A stretch of 64,000 nucleotides of DNA from Pectobacterium parmentieri (GTDB lineage: Bacteria; Pseudomonadota; Gammaproteobacteria; Enterobacterales; Enterobacteriaceae). Where the stretch lies: positions 2,728,001 through 2,792,000 of the forward strand of contig NZ_CP015749.1 of NCBI RefSeq assembly GCF_001742145.1, given 5' to 3'. The notes beneath the pieces were generated by a model. That model saw nothing but the letters and a program-made list of their open reading frames with translations, ran no database searches and was not told the origin of the DNA. Positions 8,993-18,285 of the stretch are shown piece by piece (positions within the stretch are counted from its first letter, which is position 1; each line of letters opens with the position of its first letter). Both the position numbers and the translations under genes were made by a program.

Positions 8993-9118
8993 TCATTTTC
9001 TGATAAAAAGTCGGATGCAGACTAATTTCACTAGCGAAAGATAGTTCCTGACTGTTTTCTCATAACGGATAGCAACCCAGCGACACGCTTTTAAAAGACT
9101 CCAGCATCTTTCAACAAT
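8993..9118 (-). pseudogene. IS5-family transposase C-terminal fragment
   Basis: The minus-strand frame reads VERCWSLLKACRWVAIRYEK followed by TVRNYLSLVKLVCIRL and a stop. This matches the C-terminal end of IS427-group (IS5 family) DDE transposases, where the last catalytic Glu sits in the V-E-R-(F/C) segment. Only about 41 residues remain and the fragment ends three bases from direct repeat copy B, which suggests rearrangement at this border. Confidence 0.75.
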
Positions 9119-9120
9119 AT

Positions 9121-9207
9121 GATAGGAAATGAAAAACCACAGGCCGTTGTGACATAGAGAAAAACGTCATAACCCTTTAGACTGGTTAATCAAGCCCATA
9201 CTGAGGA
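9121..9207 (+). repeat. Imperfect direct repeat, copy B (ahr leader)
   Basis: Partner of 818-905. It ends in CTGAGGA, the ribosome binding site of ahr, so this copy is probably the native one. Confidence 0.8.
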
Positions 9208-9214
9208 AATTGTG

Positions 9215-10234
9215 ATGACGATAATCAAGAGTTATGCCGCACCAAAAGCAGGTGCAGCGCTGGAGTTGTATGAGTTTGATGCGGGTGTACTACAAACAGA
9301 AGACGTCGAAGTCGTGGTTGAATACTGCGGCGTATGCCATTCCGATCTCTCGATGATCGATAACGAATGGGGAATATCGAGCTATCCACTGGTTGCCGGG
9401 CATGAAGTAATTGGTCGTGTATACGCACTGGGCGAAGCAGCAAAGAACAAAGGATTAAAGATCGGTCAGCGGGTCGGCATTGGCTGGACGGCTCGCAGTT
9501 GTGGGCACTGCGATGCCTGTATCAGCGGCAGCCAAACCAACTGTCAGCAAGGCAGCGTGCCGACGATCCTGAATAAAGGCGGTTTTGCCGATAAAATTCG
9601 TGCAAACTGGCAATGGGCTATCCCGCTTCCTGATTCCATTGATATCGAATCTGCAGGCCCATTACTATGCGGCGGCATCACCGTCTTCAAACCGCTGTTA
9701 ATGCACCACATCACCGCAACCAGTCGCGTCGGCGTGATCGGTATCGGCGGTCTGGGGCATATCGCGATTAAGCTCCTGCACGCAATGGGTTGTGAAGTCA
9801 CGGCATTCAGCTCTAATCCGTCCAAAGAGCAGGAGGTGCTGGCGATGGGGGCCGATAAAGTCGTCAATAGCCGCGATCCGCAGGCGCTAACTGCTCTAGC
9901 TGGCCAGTTCGATCTCATCATCAACACCGTGAGTGTCGATCTGGAATGGCAGCCCTATTTCAACGCGCTCGCTTACAACGGGAAGTTCCATACCGTTGGT
10001 GCGGTGATGAAGCCATTTAGCGTTCCGGCCTTTACACTTATCGCAGGCGACCGCAGCGTTTCCGGTTCTTCTACCGGTTCACCGCATGAACTGCGATCCC
10101 TGATGAAACTCGCCGCGCGCGCCAACGTGAAGCCGCAGACGGAACTGTTCCCGATGTCGAAAATCAACGATGCTATCCAGCACGTGCGTGACGGCAAAGC
10201 CCGCTACCGCGTCGTACTGAAAACCGATTTCTAA
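9215..10234 (+). CDS. ahr: NADPH-dependent aldehyde reductase Ahr (YjgB-like)
   Basis: A 339-residue zinc-dependent medium-chain alcohol dehydrogenase, nearly collinear with E. coli Ahr (YjgB), which reduces a range of aldehydes with NADPH. The catalytic zinc ligands are in [10 protein letters not shown] (near 40) and GHEVIGRV (near 64). The structural zinc cysteines lie in [16 protein letters not shown] (near 95). The Rossmann motif is GIGGLGHIA (near 180) and SSNP sits at the cofactor-specificity loop. The ATG at 9215 follows GAGGA at 9203; a GTG at 9212 is adjacent. The gene stands alone and ends at a strong hairpin. Confidence 0.93.
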   Translation: MTIIKSYAAPKAGAALELYEFDAGVLQTEDVEVVVEYCGVCHSDLSMIDNEWGISSYPLVAGHEVIGRVYALGEAAKNKGLKIGQRVGIGWTARSCGHCDACISGSQTNCQQGSVPTILNKGGFADKIRANWQWAIPLPDSIDIESAGPLLCGGITVFKPLLMHHITATSRVGVIGIGGLGHIAIKLLHAMGCEVTAFSSNPSKEQEVLAMGADKVVNSRDPQALTALAGQFDLIINTVSVDLEWQPYFNALAYNGKFHTVGAVMKPFSVPAFTLIAGDRSVSGSSTGSPHELRSLMKLAARANVKPQTELFPMSKINDAIQHVRDGKARYRVVLKTDF

Positions 10235-10251
10235 TCGGTAAAGACATCAGC

Positions 10252-10281
10252 GGGCGAATACGCCATATACCGTATTCGCCC
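10252..10281. terminator. Hairpin terminator after ahr
   Basis: A perfect 10-base stem GGGCGAATAC / GTATTCGCCC with a 10-base loop sits 17 bases after the ahr stop. There is no strong T run on the plus strand. Confidence 0.6.
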
Positions 10282-10309
10282 ACATTAACATTGCGTTGCC
10301 TGCTATTTT

Positions 10310-10800
10310 TTATTGTTCTGCTACTTTAGTGTACATCGGTTCATTTCCTGACTTAAAGTCAGAACATTGCCATGTATTGACGCCATCAGAAATAGTGCTG
10401 TCTTTTACCGTGGCCTTTTCTCCGTTAATCCCGTCTAATTTTTCCGACTCAAGTTTCACGAACCAGACTGATTTTTTATCCGTCACAACATGATCGGAAA
10501 AAAATTTAATATTTTTCACTTTCACATCCAGGATAAATATCGGGAATGGCTTACCATAAAGATAAAAACCGTGCTTATCTGCTGCTACCGTGAAAGAGAA
10601 ACATTGGAACATCCTGGCATCAGCACTTTCATTTTTTTCACCGAGATAGTAAATGTCCCCCACCCAAAGCACTTATCATAAATGTTAACGCAACGCTGAT
10701 ACGGAATAGTTTCTTGATTCTGTTTTCTAAGATAATATTTTTCCTGTAAGAAAAAATCGTAAACAGAGAGAGCGGAAATATTAAAAAATAAAACCATCAA
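10310..10800 (-). pseudogene. Small gene of unknown function broken by a frameshift in a G-run
   Basis: Two overlapping minus-strand frames join into one plausible protein of about 162 residues. The first begins at ATG 10800/10797 and runs to YDKCFGWG. The second continues DIYYLGEKNESADARMF and ends WQCSDFKSGNEPMYTKVAEQ at 10310. They are out of phase by one base at a run of five G (five C at 10657-10661, plus strand); a sixth G restores the frame. It has a hydrophobic N-terminal stretch and several cysteines and is AT-rich. I do not recognise the family. It could be a true pseudogene, a phase-variable gene or a sequencing error. Confidence 0.55.
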
Positions 10801-11406
10801 CCGTACTATTTCTTACCTTCATCAATGACCCAGAGTAATTCCATCACTAATCAGCATCACAAAAAATAAATTTACTTTCAATTTAAATAGTTATCGTGCA
10901 TTAAATATTAAACGCGAATTATTACATGAATTATTAAAAATACGTTGAGAACATATACGTAAAATAATCCAATATGATAAATTTACATGTTTTACAAACA
11001 AATATTTTCAGAATAAAATGCTACTCTTCGCAGATTTTCTGCGTTATGTTATTCCATCGCCAACCGGTTCGTTATACATCGAGTTACATATCGGTGCATT
11101 AGCTGCACGTAGTCACCCGAATCACTTACCTGAGTAAGTGCATCAAGATGAAATGAGAGACATCCGCTCTTTCACCAAAGACTCGTCGTTGATCGGACAA
11201 AGCGGTCTACTCATAAGCGACTATCACCTCCTGTTACGCCGTACAGCCGCAGAAAAATACGTAAGCACCATATAAGCCATCCCACGAGCATAACAAACTG
11301 TCCGTGCATCTGAATTCTTTAAAAACATCCCTTCATCTTGCCAAAATGGCACTAAACTTAATTCTATTCATAGTACGATGCCTTGTGTTGGAAAGGGGAG
11401 TTTTCT
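10801..11406. other. AT-rich intergenic region without a gene
   Basis: No convincing coding frame was found. The first 230 bases are strongly AT-rich, fitting a promoter or transferred DNA. Bases 11113-11139 contain a degenerate copy of the palindromic repeat found near ndk. The GGDEF gene's leader, with AAAGGGGAG before its ATG, closes the region. Confidence 0.5.
11113..11139. repeat. Degenerate piece of the Pectobacterium palindromic repeat
   Basis: TCACCCGAATCACTTACCTGAGTAAG differs at only a few positions from the core of the element at 45404-45528 read on its minus strand. The flanks have diverged. Confidence 0.45.
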
Positions 11407-12330
11407 ATGCCTTTGACAAAATATGTTCATGATTTAATTGACAAACGTTCAAAAAAAACGTCTTGCATACAAATTACTTTATTATTGTCAATATTAATTA
11501 TTGTTTTTAATCTCTTACTTTTCGAACCTCTAGATACACCACTAGAATTAATAAAACACCCAGGATTGTATATTGATACATTTGTACTAATCATTCTTTT
11601 TTTTATTATTTCCAATATCAGTAAAATATCTATCCGCCATAAATCCGAACGATATATACGTTACGGATTCATTATCTGGGCATGCTCGGCAATGTTCGAT
11701 GTTATGGATGAGATAATTCTTCAACCCAAATGGGCCAGGTATTATTTAGAGGATCTATTTAAAATCATCGGTATATCTAGTGTAGGTTTTGGCGTTTATA
11801 GCCTAATACAGAAAATTAACAATAAATATGTCGAAGCCAGAATACAATCATTCAGCGATGAACTGACACAACTCCCTAATCGCCGTTTTTTTATTAATGA
11901 ATTAAAAAATCTCGAAGCGAAGATACCCTATTTATTTATTATCGATATCGACAATTTCAAAACTATCAACGATAGATATGGGCACACGAAAGGTGACGAA
12001 ATACTGAGCAAATTCGGCCATATTCTTTCTCGTTTCGATAACAGTGAAGTCGTGGCCACCCGAATCGGTGGCGAAGAGTTTGCGATGATTCTGTATACCG
12101 GGACACAGGATCAGGCAGAAGCGCTGGCAAGAAAGGTGTTAAAGAACGCGAACAAGATCATCATTAAGAATATGCAACACCTTTCTGTCAGTATTGGCGC
12201 AGGGAGAAAACAGCCGCAGGAATCCACCGAACACTTTATGACACGGGTGGATATTGCTCTTTATCAAGCCAAAACCACCGGTAAAGGCAAAGTAGAATGG
12301 GCTCTGGAACCAAAAGAAGAAGCCCTGTAG
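11407..12330 (+). CDS. Membrane-bound GGDEF diguanylate cyclase
   Basis: A protein of about 307 residues. Three or more hydrophobic segments lie in the first 120 residues (about 20-40, 50-72, 85-105), followed by a short coiled linker and a GGDEF domain from about 150. The active-site motif is intact as GGEEF (near 222), with FIIDIDNFKTINDRYGH and KGDEIL upstream, so cyclic-di-GMP synthesis is expected at the inner membrane. No RxxD inhibitory site is seen at the usual place before GGEEF, suggesting weak product inhibition. The ATG at 11407 is chosen because AGGGGAG precedes it; the frame extends to TTG 11383. The N-terminal sensor region belongs to no family I recognise. Confidence 0.88.
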   Translation: MPLTKYVHDLIDKRSKKTSCIQITLLLSILIIVFNLLLFEPLDTPLELIKHPGLYIDTFVLIILFFIISNISKISIRHKSERYIRYGFIIWACSAMFDVMDEIILQPKWARYYLEDLFKIIGISSVGFGVYSLIQKINNKYVEARIQSFSDELTQLPNRRFFINELKNLEAKIPYLFIIDIDNFKTINDRYGHTKGDEILSKFGHILSRFDNSEVVATRIGGEEFAMILYTGTQDQAEALARKVLKNANKIIIKNMQHLSVSIGAGRKQPQESTEHFMTRVDIALYQAKTTGKGKVEWALEPKEEAL

Positions 12331-12566
12331 CCCGACATAATATCATACCAATGAATATGGCCGCACGGACGCGTCCCCTCCCTAAATCATCATAAAAATT
12401 ACTGTAAATAACGATCCTGCGATGATTGCCCCTAACCGCGCCACCTCTCATTTTGTAATAAAATTAACCCATTCCTGATTAACCACCTTGCCAACCCTCG
12501 GATACTCTTCTATAGGTAGAACAGAATACATTAACATTCATAACACATTCAGTAAAAGGAAGACTA

Positions 12567-13577
12567 ATGAAAGCAGCCATCGTTACGAAGGATCACTCCG
12601 TTGAAATTCAGGACAAAAAACTGCGCCCCCTCCAGCACGGAGAAGCACTGCTAAAAATGGAATGCTGTGGCGTTTGCCACACCGATCTACACGTCAAAGA
12701 CGGCGATTTTGGCGATGTTGCCGGTATCATACTCGGCCATGAAGGTGTCGGTGTCGTTAAAGAAATCGGTCCCGGAGTGACCTCACTGAAGCCCGGCGAT
12801 CGCGCCAGCGTCGCCTGGTTCTATCAGGGCTGCGGCCACTGCGAATATTGTAATAGCGGTAACGAAACGCTGTGTCGCGAGGTAAAAAACGCGGGCTATT
12901 CCGTTGATGGCGGGATGGCTGAAGAATGTATCGTCGTTGCCGACTATGCGGTAAAAGTACCGGATGGTCTGGATTCTGCGGCTGCAAGCAGCATTACCTG
13001 CGCGGGCGTGACAACGTACAAAGCGGTGAAAGTCTCGCAAATCAAGCCGGGACAGTGGATCGCCATTTATGGTCTGGGTGGATTGGGTAATCTGGCGTTG
13101 CAATATGCCAAAAACGTCTTTAATGCGAAAGTCATTGCGATTGATGTGAATGACGCACAGTTAGCCTTTGCCAAAGAAGTGGGAGCAGACCTGGTCATCA
13201 ATCCAGCCAAAGAAGATGCCGCCAAGATCATTCAGGAAAAAGTGGGCGGCGCACATGCGACCGTGGTCACCGCCGTTGCACGCGCAGCATTTAACTCAGC
13301 CGTGGATTCCGTTCGCGCAGGCGGGCGTATTGTCGCCGTCGGCCTGCCACCAGAATCTATGGATCTGAATATTCCGCGTCTGGTGTTGGATGGCATTCAG
13401 GTATTAGGCTCGCTGGTCGGCACGCGTGAAGATCTGAAAGAAGCATTCCAATTTGCGGCCGAAGGGAAAGTGAAACCGAAGGTCACCCGCCGTCCACTGA
13501 AAGATATCAACGCCATTTTCACTGAAATGAAAGGCGGGAAAATCACCGGCCGTATGGTGATCGACCTGTCAATGTAA
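12567..13577 (+). CDS. adhP: Zinc alcohol dehydrogenase AdhP
   Basis: A 336-residue NAD-dependent medium-chain alcohol dehydrogenase of the propanol-preferring AdhP type. Catalytic zinc ligands are in [14 protein letters not shown] (near 37) and GHEGVG (near 59). Structural zinc cysteines are in [16 protein letters not shown] (near 90), and the NAD loop is [14 protein letters not shown] (near 170). AAGGAAG lies just upstream of the ATG. It oxidises short primary alcohols or reduces the matching aldehydes in the cytoplasm. It is monocistronic and ends at a strong terminator. Confidence 0.93.
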   Translation: MKAAIVTKDHSVEIQDKKLRPLQHGEALLKMECCGVCHTDLHVKDGDFGDVAGIILGHEGVGVVKEIGPGVTSLKPGDRASVAWFYQGCGHCEYCNSGNETLCREVKNAGYSVDGGMAEECIVVADYAVKVPDGLDSAAASSITCAGVTTYKAVKVSQIKPGQWIAIYGLGGLGNLALQYAKNVFNAKVIAIDVNDAQLAFAKEVGADLVINPAKEDAAKIIQEKVGGAHATVVTAVARAAFNSAVDSVRAGGRIVAVGLPPESMDLNIPRLVLDGIQVLGSLVGTREDLKEAFQFAAEGKVKPKVTRRPLKDINAIFTEMKGGKITGRMVIDLSM

Positions 13578-13596
13578 GCGTAATTACCCACAGCTA

Positions 13597-13625
13597 ATAA
13601 ACGGGATGTCACTATCCCGTTTATT
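13597..13625. terminator. Bidirectional terminator between adhP and the next gene
   Basis: Stem AATAAACGGGAT / ATCCCGTTTATT with a 6-base loop, flanked by T-rich sequence (TTATTTATTTT), lies between convergent genes. Confidence 0.85.
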
Positions 13626-13637
13626 TATTTTCATGTG

Positions 13638-14456
13638 TTAGCGCAGCGTTTGTGTATTTCCGGGGCACACCAGTTGTTTACTTTTAATATGATAAACCTC
13701 AACGTCAGGGCGCGTGAAAAAGGCAATTTCCCACGGGTTCTTGGTGACGAATTCATGGCGCACCTTTTCATAGAGCGGATTATCGCGCGCGATAATAAAT
13801 GCTTCCCCTTCAATAAGGGTGTAGTTCCACTCAATGGCTCGCTCAAAGGTATAATGGCTGCGTTCATCCATCGCAAAAAAGCAGTGCGGATTACGTTTGA
13901 GCAATTGAGATTTAAAGGTTTCAGGGAACGTAATCAGGAAGATATCGTTATCCACGGATGAGAGGAACGCCAACACCGTGGTATGCGGCTGCTCGGCAGC
14001 CATAGTGATTAAGACACCGACCTTATTGGAAAAATCCTGCTTTTCCGTCGGCGGAAAATCTACCATCGATGTCAGAGGCACGGGCATTGACGGGCGATCG
14101 TCTTGTGGAAACTGATAGCCCGGCTCACGAATATTCAGCGCGGGCGTGAAACCATGCAGGAGTTGGCACTCTCTCGGTTCCAACACCACCCAATCGCCTT
14201 CGCTGACGATCACCCGCCCTTTGTAAGAAGCGCGATAGACTTGAATATTGGCATCAAATTCGTCAACCCCAGAGCGGTTATCAAGGTGAATAGTTACCAG
14301 ATCGCCAACGACAAACTCATGTCCGTGCGGGAAAAAAACGCGCAGACTGTTATCCGCATTGGGGTAAACGCCGCAAATATGGATGACCACACCATCCTGC
14401 TTATAACCCGCCAGTACACCGAGAGTTTGTTTTCCGAGATAGCTCACGAGACTCAT
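13638..14456 (-). CDS. Pyridoxamine 5'-phosphate oxidase-like (split-barrel) protein
   Basis: A 272-residue cytoplasmic protein. Residues about 5-110 look like a small beta-rich domain (VGDLVTIHLDNR, GDWVVLEPRECQLL). Residues about 135-260 resemble the flavin-binding split barrel of PNPOx-like proteins (VGVLITMAAEQPHTTVLAFLSS, LLKRNPHCFFAMDER, YTLIEGEAFIIAR). No catalytic role can be named; related proteins bind FMN or F420 or act on haem or small oxidants. It is convergent with adhP and stands alone. The domain reading is by eye and moderate. Confidence 0.7.
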   Translation of the reverse strand: MSLVSYLGKQTLGVLAGYKQDGVVIHICGVYPNADNSLRVFFPHGHEFVVGDLVTIHLDNRSGVDEFDANIQVYRASYKGRVIVSEGDWVVLEPRECQLLHGFTPALNIREPGYQFPQDDRPSMPVPLTSMVDFPPTEKQDFSNKVGVLITMAAEQPHTTVLAFLSSVDNDIFLITFPETFKSQLLKRNPHCFFAMDERSHYTFERAIEWNYTLIEGEAFIIARDNPLYEKVRHEFVTKNPWEIAFFTRPDVEVYHIKSKQLVCPGNTQTLR

Positions 14457-14782
14457 ACATCACGCCTTATTCAGATTGGGCTTCAGAGGGGACGTCGACC
14501 CAACTTCACTCGGGCCGTTCCGGCAACAGTCAGGAACCTGAGAAACCATTCGGTCTGACCGCATAACTTCCTACCTATCAACGGAGAAAGCACTGAAAAC
14601 TTTAGGCTTAATAGGCATGAATTGAAAGAGGTAAATAGGGACACAGGATGAGTGTGACACGCCCCATGTTCTCCATTTTCTCCTTCGCCTGATTCCCCCC
14701 CAATGCAGCACCGATGATAAAAATAAAGCGGAGTATAAACCCCGCTCTATTCTTAACCTTCACGTACCCTAATGAAAAGCAA
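14457..14782. other. Intergenic region with a terminator only
   Basis: No coding frame was found. The one recognisable item is the hairpin at 14720-14747 that should end the gene starting at 15694. Confidence 0.5.
14720..14747 (-). terminator. Terminator after the DUF1266-like gene
   Basis: On the minus strand AGCGG...CCGCT forms a stem followed by TTATTTTTAT, 36 bases after the stop codon. Confidence 0.65.
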
Positions 14783-15694
14783 TCACAGCGAAGGGTTATT
14801 CAGCATTGCGGTATTCCATGACAGGTAATTATGTTCCTGAAATATAGCGAGGCCATATAACCGTTCCAGAATCATAAATGCACTAAACGAACCATCCATA
14901 TGAAACAGATAAACGGCCAGCATATAATCATGAATGAATTGATCGATAGAAGGAAACTCTTGTTCCATCAGACGAACCACGTCGTCTTTCAAGGAATCCC
15001 ATTCCTCTATGGATAAGAAACCGCAGGTTACACCGCTACGCATTAATAATGCAGCTCGCTGTAAATTAAATGCAGCGGTCAGATTGTTTATTTCACTAAC
15101 TGGTTTAAGATTAGCACCGGTTTTCTCCGCTAATTGATACAAATGCGACAGCGGCTTTTTATAATCGTCATTACGCTGTTTACTGTAGTTTTCTTCATCC
15201 AACAAATCTGCAATAAAACGCGTCAACCCGCCGCTAGTATTAATATCATAGCTTGCAGAAAGTGCCAGTTTAATCCCTTCTACTGCATCAGGTTCCGATA
15301 GATTACATTCTTCTATACAGTTAATAAAATTAGGGTATTTTTTACTCTCGCCATTCCCAACAGAGGTAATAGAATAAAGGCTACTTATTCTGACTAAAAG
15401 CGCATCTTTTTCATCTCGACAAGGATATTTTGCATTGCGATTAATCCCTACAGATAAAACATTGTTTTCTTTTTTTGTTGAAAGCAAAAAAAACACTTTC
15501 GCACATGACCTAAGAAGAACAAAAACCCATATAGCCAGAAACGAATAAAACAATACATTATATAACAGTGAGAAATCCACATTTAAATATATTAATGATG
15601 CATTCTTCAGCCATTCCCCGCCAAACAGGATTGCAGCCACCACCAACCCGCCACGAAGCAGTTGATTTATATCCTTATAAAAAAAATTCAACAT
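14783..15694 (-). CDS. Membrane-anchored DUF1266-like protein
   Basis: A 303-residue protein with two N-terminal hydrophobic segments (about 14-30 and 42-72) and a large cytoplasmic part. The C-terminal region AAFNLQRAALLMRSGVTCGF (near 210) followed by LSIEEWDSLKDDVVRLMEQE has the pattern of DUF1266, a family of unknown biochemical function seen in E. coli YbeR/YbeU. It is AT-rich, monocistronic and followed by its own terminator. No partner gene suggests a role. Confidence 0.7.
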   Translation of the reverse strand: MLNFFYKDINQLLRGGLVVAAILFGGEWLKNASLIYLNVDFSLLYNVLFYSFLAIWVFVLLRSCAKVFFLLSTKKENNVLSVGINRNAKYPCRDEKDALLVRISSLYSITSVGNGESKKYPNFINCIEECNLSEPDAVEGIKLALSASYDINTSGGLTRFIADLLDEENYSKQRNDDYKKPLSHLYQLAEKTGANLKPVSEINNLTAAFNLQRAALLMRSGVTCGFLSIEEWDSLKDDVVRLMEQEFPSIDQFIHDYMLAVYLFHMDGSFSAFMILERLYGLAIFQEHNYLSWNTAMLNNPSL

Positions 15695-16036
15695 ATCAAT
15701 ACCTATTTTATTTAATCAATCATCATATCCATACACCGATTATTTCCCATGCAATAGCATAATGAAAACGTTTACCTGTTTTCATTGAAAAGATAAAATC
15801 GTCCCATGTAACATGAATCAAGATACACGTGACTCCCTGGGTACACGTATCTAGAAAATAGGTACTGGGACACTCCCTCTTCCCGATGCCAGCCTCTGAA
15901 ATCTAATAGGTGCAAGCGTCATTATCATAAAACAAATGCACCATATTTACGATTGTAACGTGGTATTGCTGGCAATATTCTCGCCTCAGCGACGGGTATA
16001 TTACGCCAACAACGCGGCAATGCTTCGATTGGGCGA
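15695..16036. other. Intergenic region, nothing recognised
   Basis: About 340 bases without a plausible gene; short frames lack codon bias and ribosome sites. The start of the DUF1266-like gene's promoter region must lie at the left end. Confidence 0.4.
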
Positions 16037-16804
16037 TCATCTCAACAACAGCATGGTGATTCCCACGCCGACCAGCACCAGGCAAAACGCAGCACGCAAA
16101 TAAACGACAGGGAGCTTGTGGGCAACCGCGACACCCCACGAGACGCTGACAATTCCCCCCAGCGCCAGCGGTAAACCGATATTCCAGTCAACGTTACCCG
16201 CCTGCGAATAGGAAAGCAGCGCTGCCAATGCCCCTGGCACCACAAGTATCAGCGCCATACCCTGGGCCTGCGTTTGCGCAAAGGCAAATAGCGTGACCAG
16301 CGCCGGTACCACCACCAGCCCACCGCCGACGGTGAAAATGCCGGACATAAAACCGCTCGCTACGCCGAGCAACGGCAGATAATGAGTCGACAGCACAACC
16401 TCCGGTGGTTGGCTACGCTTCTTGTTATACCACTGCCACATATAGTATGCCGCCAGCACCAGCAGGAAAATGGCAAACGCGCGCTGAAGGCGGTTAACAT
16501 CAATCGATGAGGCGATATGTGCCGCAAGGTAGGCAGATCCCGTAGCGAATAGACACATCGTCAACGCCACCCGCGTATCGATACGATTACGCTGGCGATA
16601 GCGTAGAAAACCAATCAGTACATTAGGCGTAATCATCACCAGCGCGGTTCCCTGTGCCATATGCTGATCCATCCCAAACAGCACACCCAGAATCGGAATC
16701 GCAATAATTCCTCCGCCAATCCCCAACATTCCCCCGCAAAACCCCAACCCGACGCCCAAAAGTAAACACAACAAAATATCGCTGAACATCATTAAGCTAA
16801 ACAT
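16037..16804 (-). CDS. TSUP-family (TauE/SafE) membrane permease
   Basis: An inner-membrane protein of 255-286 residues with about eight hydrophobic segments. It shows the internal duplication typical of the family: GFCGGMLGIGGGIIAIPIL in the first half and GFMSGIFTVGGGLVVVPALV in the second. TSUP proteins export or import sulfonates, sulfite or organic anions; the substrate here is unknown. The start is uncertain. ATG 16804 or 16789 gives a family-like N-terminus, while TTG 16897 adds about 31 residues but has a good AGGAAAGG site. A decayed relative lies at 8791-8967. Confidence 0.85.
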   Translation of the reverse strand: MFSLMMFSDILLCLLLGVGLGFCGGMLGIGGGIIAIPILGVLFGMDQHMAQGTALVMITPNVLIGFLRYRQRNRIDTRVALTMCLFATGSAYLAAHIASSIDVNRLQRAFAIFLLVLAAYYMWQWYNKKRSQPPEVVLSTHYLPLLGVASGFMSGIFTVGGGLVVVPALVTLFAFAQTQAQGMALILVVPGALAALLSYSQAGNVDWNIGLPLALGGIVSVSWGVAVAHKLPVVYLRAAFCLVLVGVGITMLLLR

Positions 16805-17254
16805 AACGTAACCAGATAACTCATAGGCTAAAAAGTAGAGAGAAAACAACACCATCCTAGGTGCAGAGTCGCGTATTGATAATCCCTGAATCGTCAACGA
16901 CCCTTTCCTGTCAGGAAAACCTCTGGCTGTGTTAACGTACAGCGTGACACAAGAAATGCGACGGTATGCTGAGCGGAATCAAACTGCTAACCATTTCCCT
17001 ATTTTCCGGACCTGTTTATCCGCACGGCCTGGCACGCGCCCCTGCCAATAAGGGATGAGCTAATCTTGTAGCCAATGTATTTGTAGCCAATGTATTAGGC
17101 CGCATGGCACGTAAAAGTAAAATGCGGCTATCAGCCTAATGCTGAACGTTTACGAACCGAGATACACGGAGCGACCACGGGGCGAGGTATCCCTGCGGGA
17201 ACCTCATCCCCGTGTTTCTCCTAAAATGAGGCTTAAGTGACCAGCATTAGGCTA
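16805..17254. other. Intergenic region carrying a tandem duplication and a palindromic element
   Basis: No gene is apparent beyond a possible N-terminal extension of the TSUP gene (to 16897). A perfect palindrome TTTCCTGACAGGAAA lies near 16906-16920. The 15-base unit TTGTAGCCAATGTAT is tandemly duplicated at 17066-17095. Confidence 0.6.
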
Positions 17255-17262
17255 TCAGCCTT
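17124..17262. repeat. Palindromic element with AGCCTAATGCTG ends
   Basis: The outer arms AGCCTAATGCTG (17133-17144) and CAGCATTAGGCT (17242-17253) are exact inverted copies. An inner stem pairs CACGGGGCGAGGT (17176-17188) with ACCTCATCCCCGTG (17201-17214). This looks like a short non-autonomous palindromic repeat, and it lies just after the stop of the DUF3750 gene. Confidence 0.65.
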
Positions 17263-18028
17263 CTTCACTGCCCGTTTTGTCATAGCCGAGGCGGCCAATA
17301 AAAGGTAAACGCAGCGCGGGGGGGTTTATATCCACGCCCATATTCAGGCCCAAAATATTGGCTTCGATCCCCTCTTCAACGCCCATGGTGATACCCATTA
17401 CACCCAACAGCGAAATCTGCACGCCGCTCCCCGACGGGGACCGGCCAACGGGACGTGTTATTGGGCGGTAATCTTTACCAATCGCATTAGCAGGCATATC
17501 CAGCTTGAGCGCGGGCACCTCACGGCCGATATGCGCCAGAAACGTATTACTATTTGGCCCCGGCCACGCATGATAGGTATTCGGCCACGGGTAGCTTTTG
17601 ATGGCGGCTTCAATCTGCGGGATCATGGCTTCCGCCTTATTACCTTGATGATCCACTAACAGTTTCGGTTTCGCACCGTACCAATATGCATCGGCCACCG
17701 AACGGTTCAGATGGATGACGTTATCACCCCCCCAACTTAAAATCTCGTAACGGCGATATTGGGTTTCCCCAGCTTTCTTGAAAACGATCCACGGGTGCAC
17801 CGCCACCAGACCACGCCAGCCGTAAGTCGGCGCAGCATAAACCTGTACGACGGCAGTCTGGCGCAATTGCACCGGATCCGGCGCTAACCCGGAGGAATCA
17901 CGTTTAGCAGACCACCAACTTTGTCCACTAAACGTTTCGCCATTACGCGTTGATTGCGCCCAACTTTGCCAAAAAGACAGCAACAGTACACAAATAAACC
18001 CAATCCCCAAGAATTTGAGGTACGTCAT
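17255..18028 (-). CDS. DUF3750-family protein with N-terminal membrane anchor
   Basis: A protein of about 257 residues from the ATG at 18028. A hydrophobic segment or uncleaved signal lies at residues 3-20 (FLGIGFICVLLLSFW), and the rest is probably periplasmic. Characteristic stretches are AAPTYGWRGLVAVHPWIVFK (near 80), RYEILSWGGDNVIHLN and YHAWPGPNSNTFLAHIGREV (near 165), matching the DUF3750 family of unknown function. The frame extends to GTG 18091, but the hydrophobic start argues for the shorter form. No operon partners were seen. Confidence 0.78.
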   Translation of the reverse strand: MTYLKFLGIGFICVLLLSFWQSWAQSTRNGETFSGQSWWSAKRDSSGLAPDPVQLRQTAVVQVYAAPTYGWRGLVAVHPWIVFKKAGETQYRRYEILSWGGDNVIHLNRSVADAYWYGAKPKLLVDHQGNKAEAMIPQIEAAIKSYPWPNTYHAWPGPNSNTFLAHIGREVPALKLDMPANAIGKDYRPITRPVGRSPSGSGVQISLLGVMGITMGVEEGIEANILGLNMGVDINPPALRLPFIGRLGYDKTGSEEG

Positions 18029-18285
18029 AGGCCAGATAGCTCGCAGAAAAGGAGTGGAACAGAATCGATACGCCTGCGGGCGAGTACCCACAGTGAAAAT
18101 CGGTCAAAAAATCACGGCAACCATTTTACTGCCAGTTGGCTGTTAGATTAAAGCATTGGGTGAAACCTTGACCTATTTTTACGCTGTGCGAGTGCAGGCA
18201 GGTAAAATTCTTCCTTTTATCTGGTCCTCATGCCACATTCTATTCGCGGAATACACCACGCTAAAAAATGCCAAGGAACAACAAT

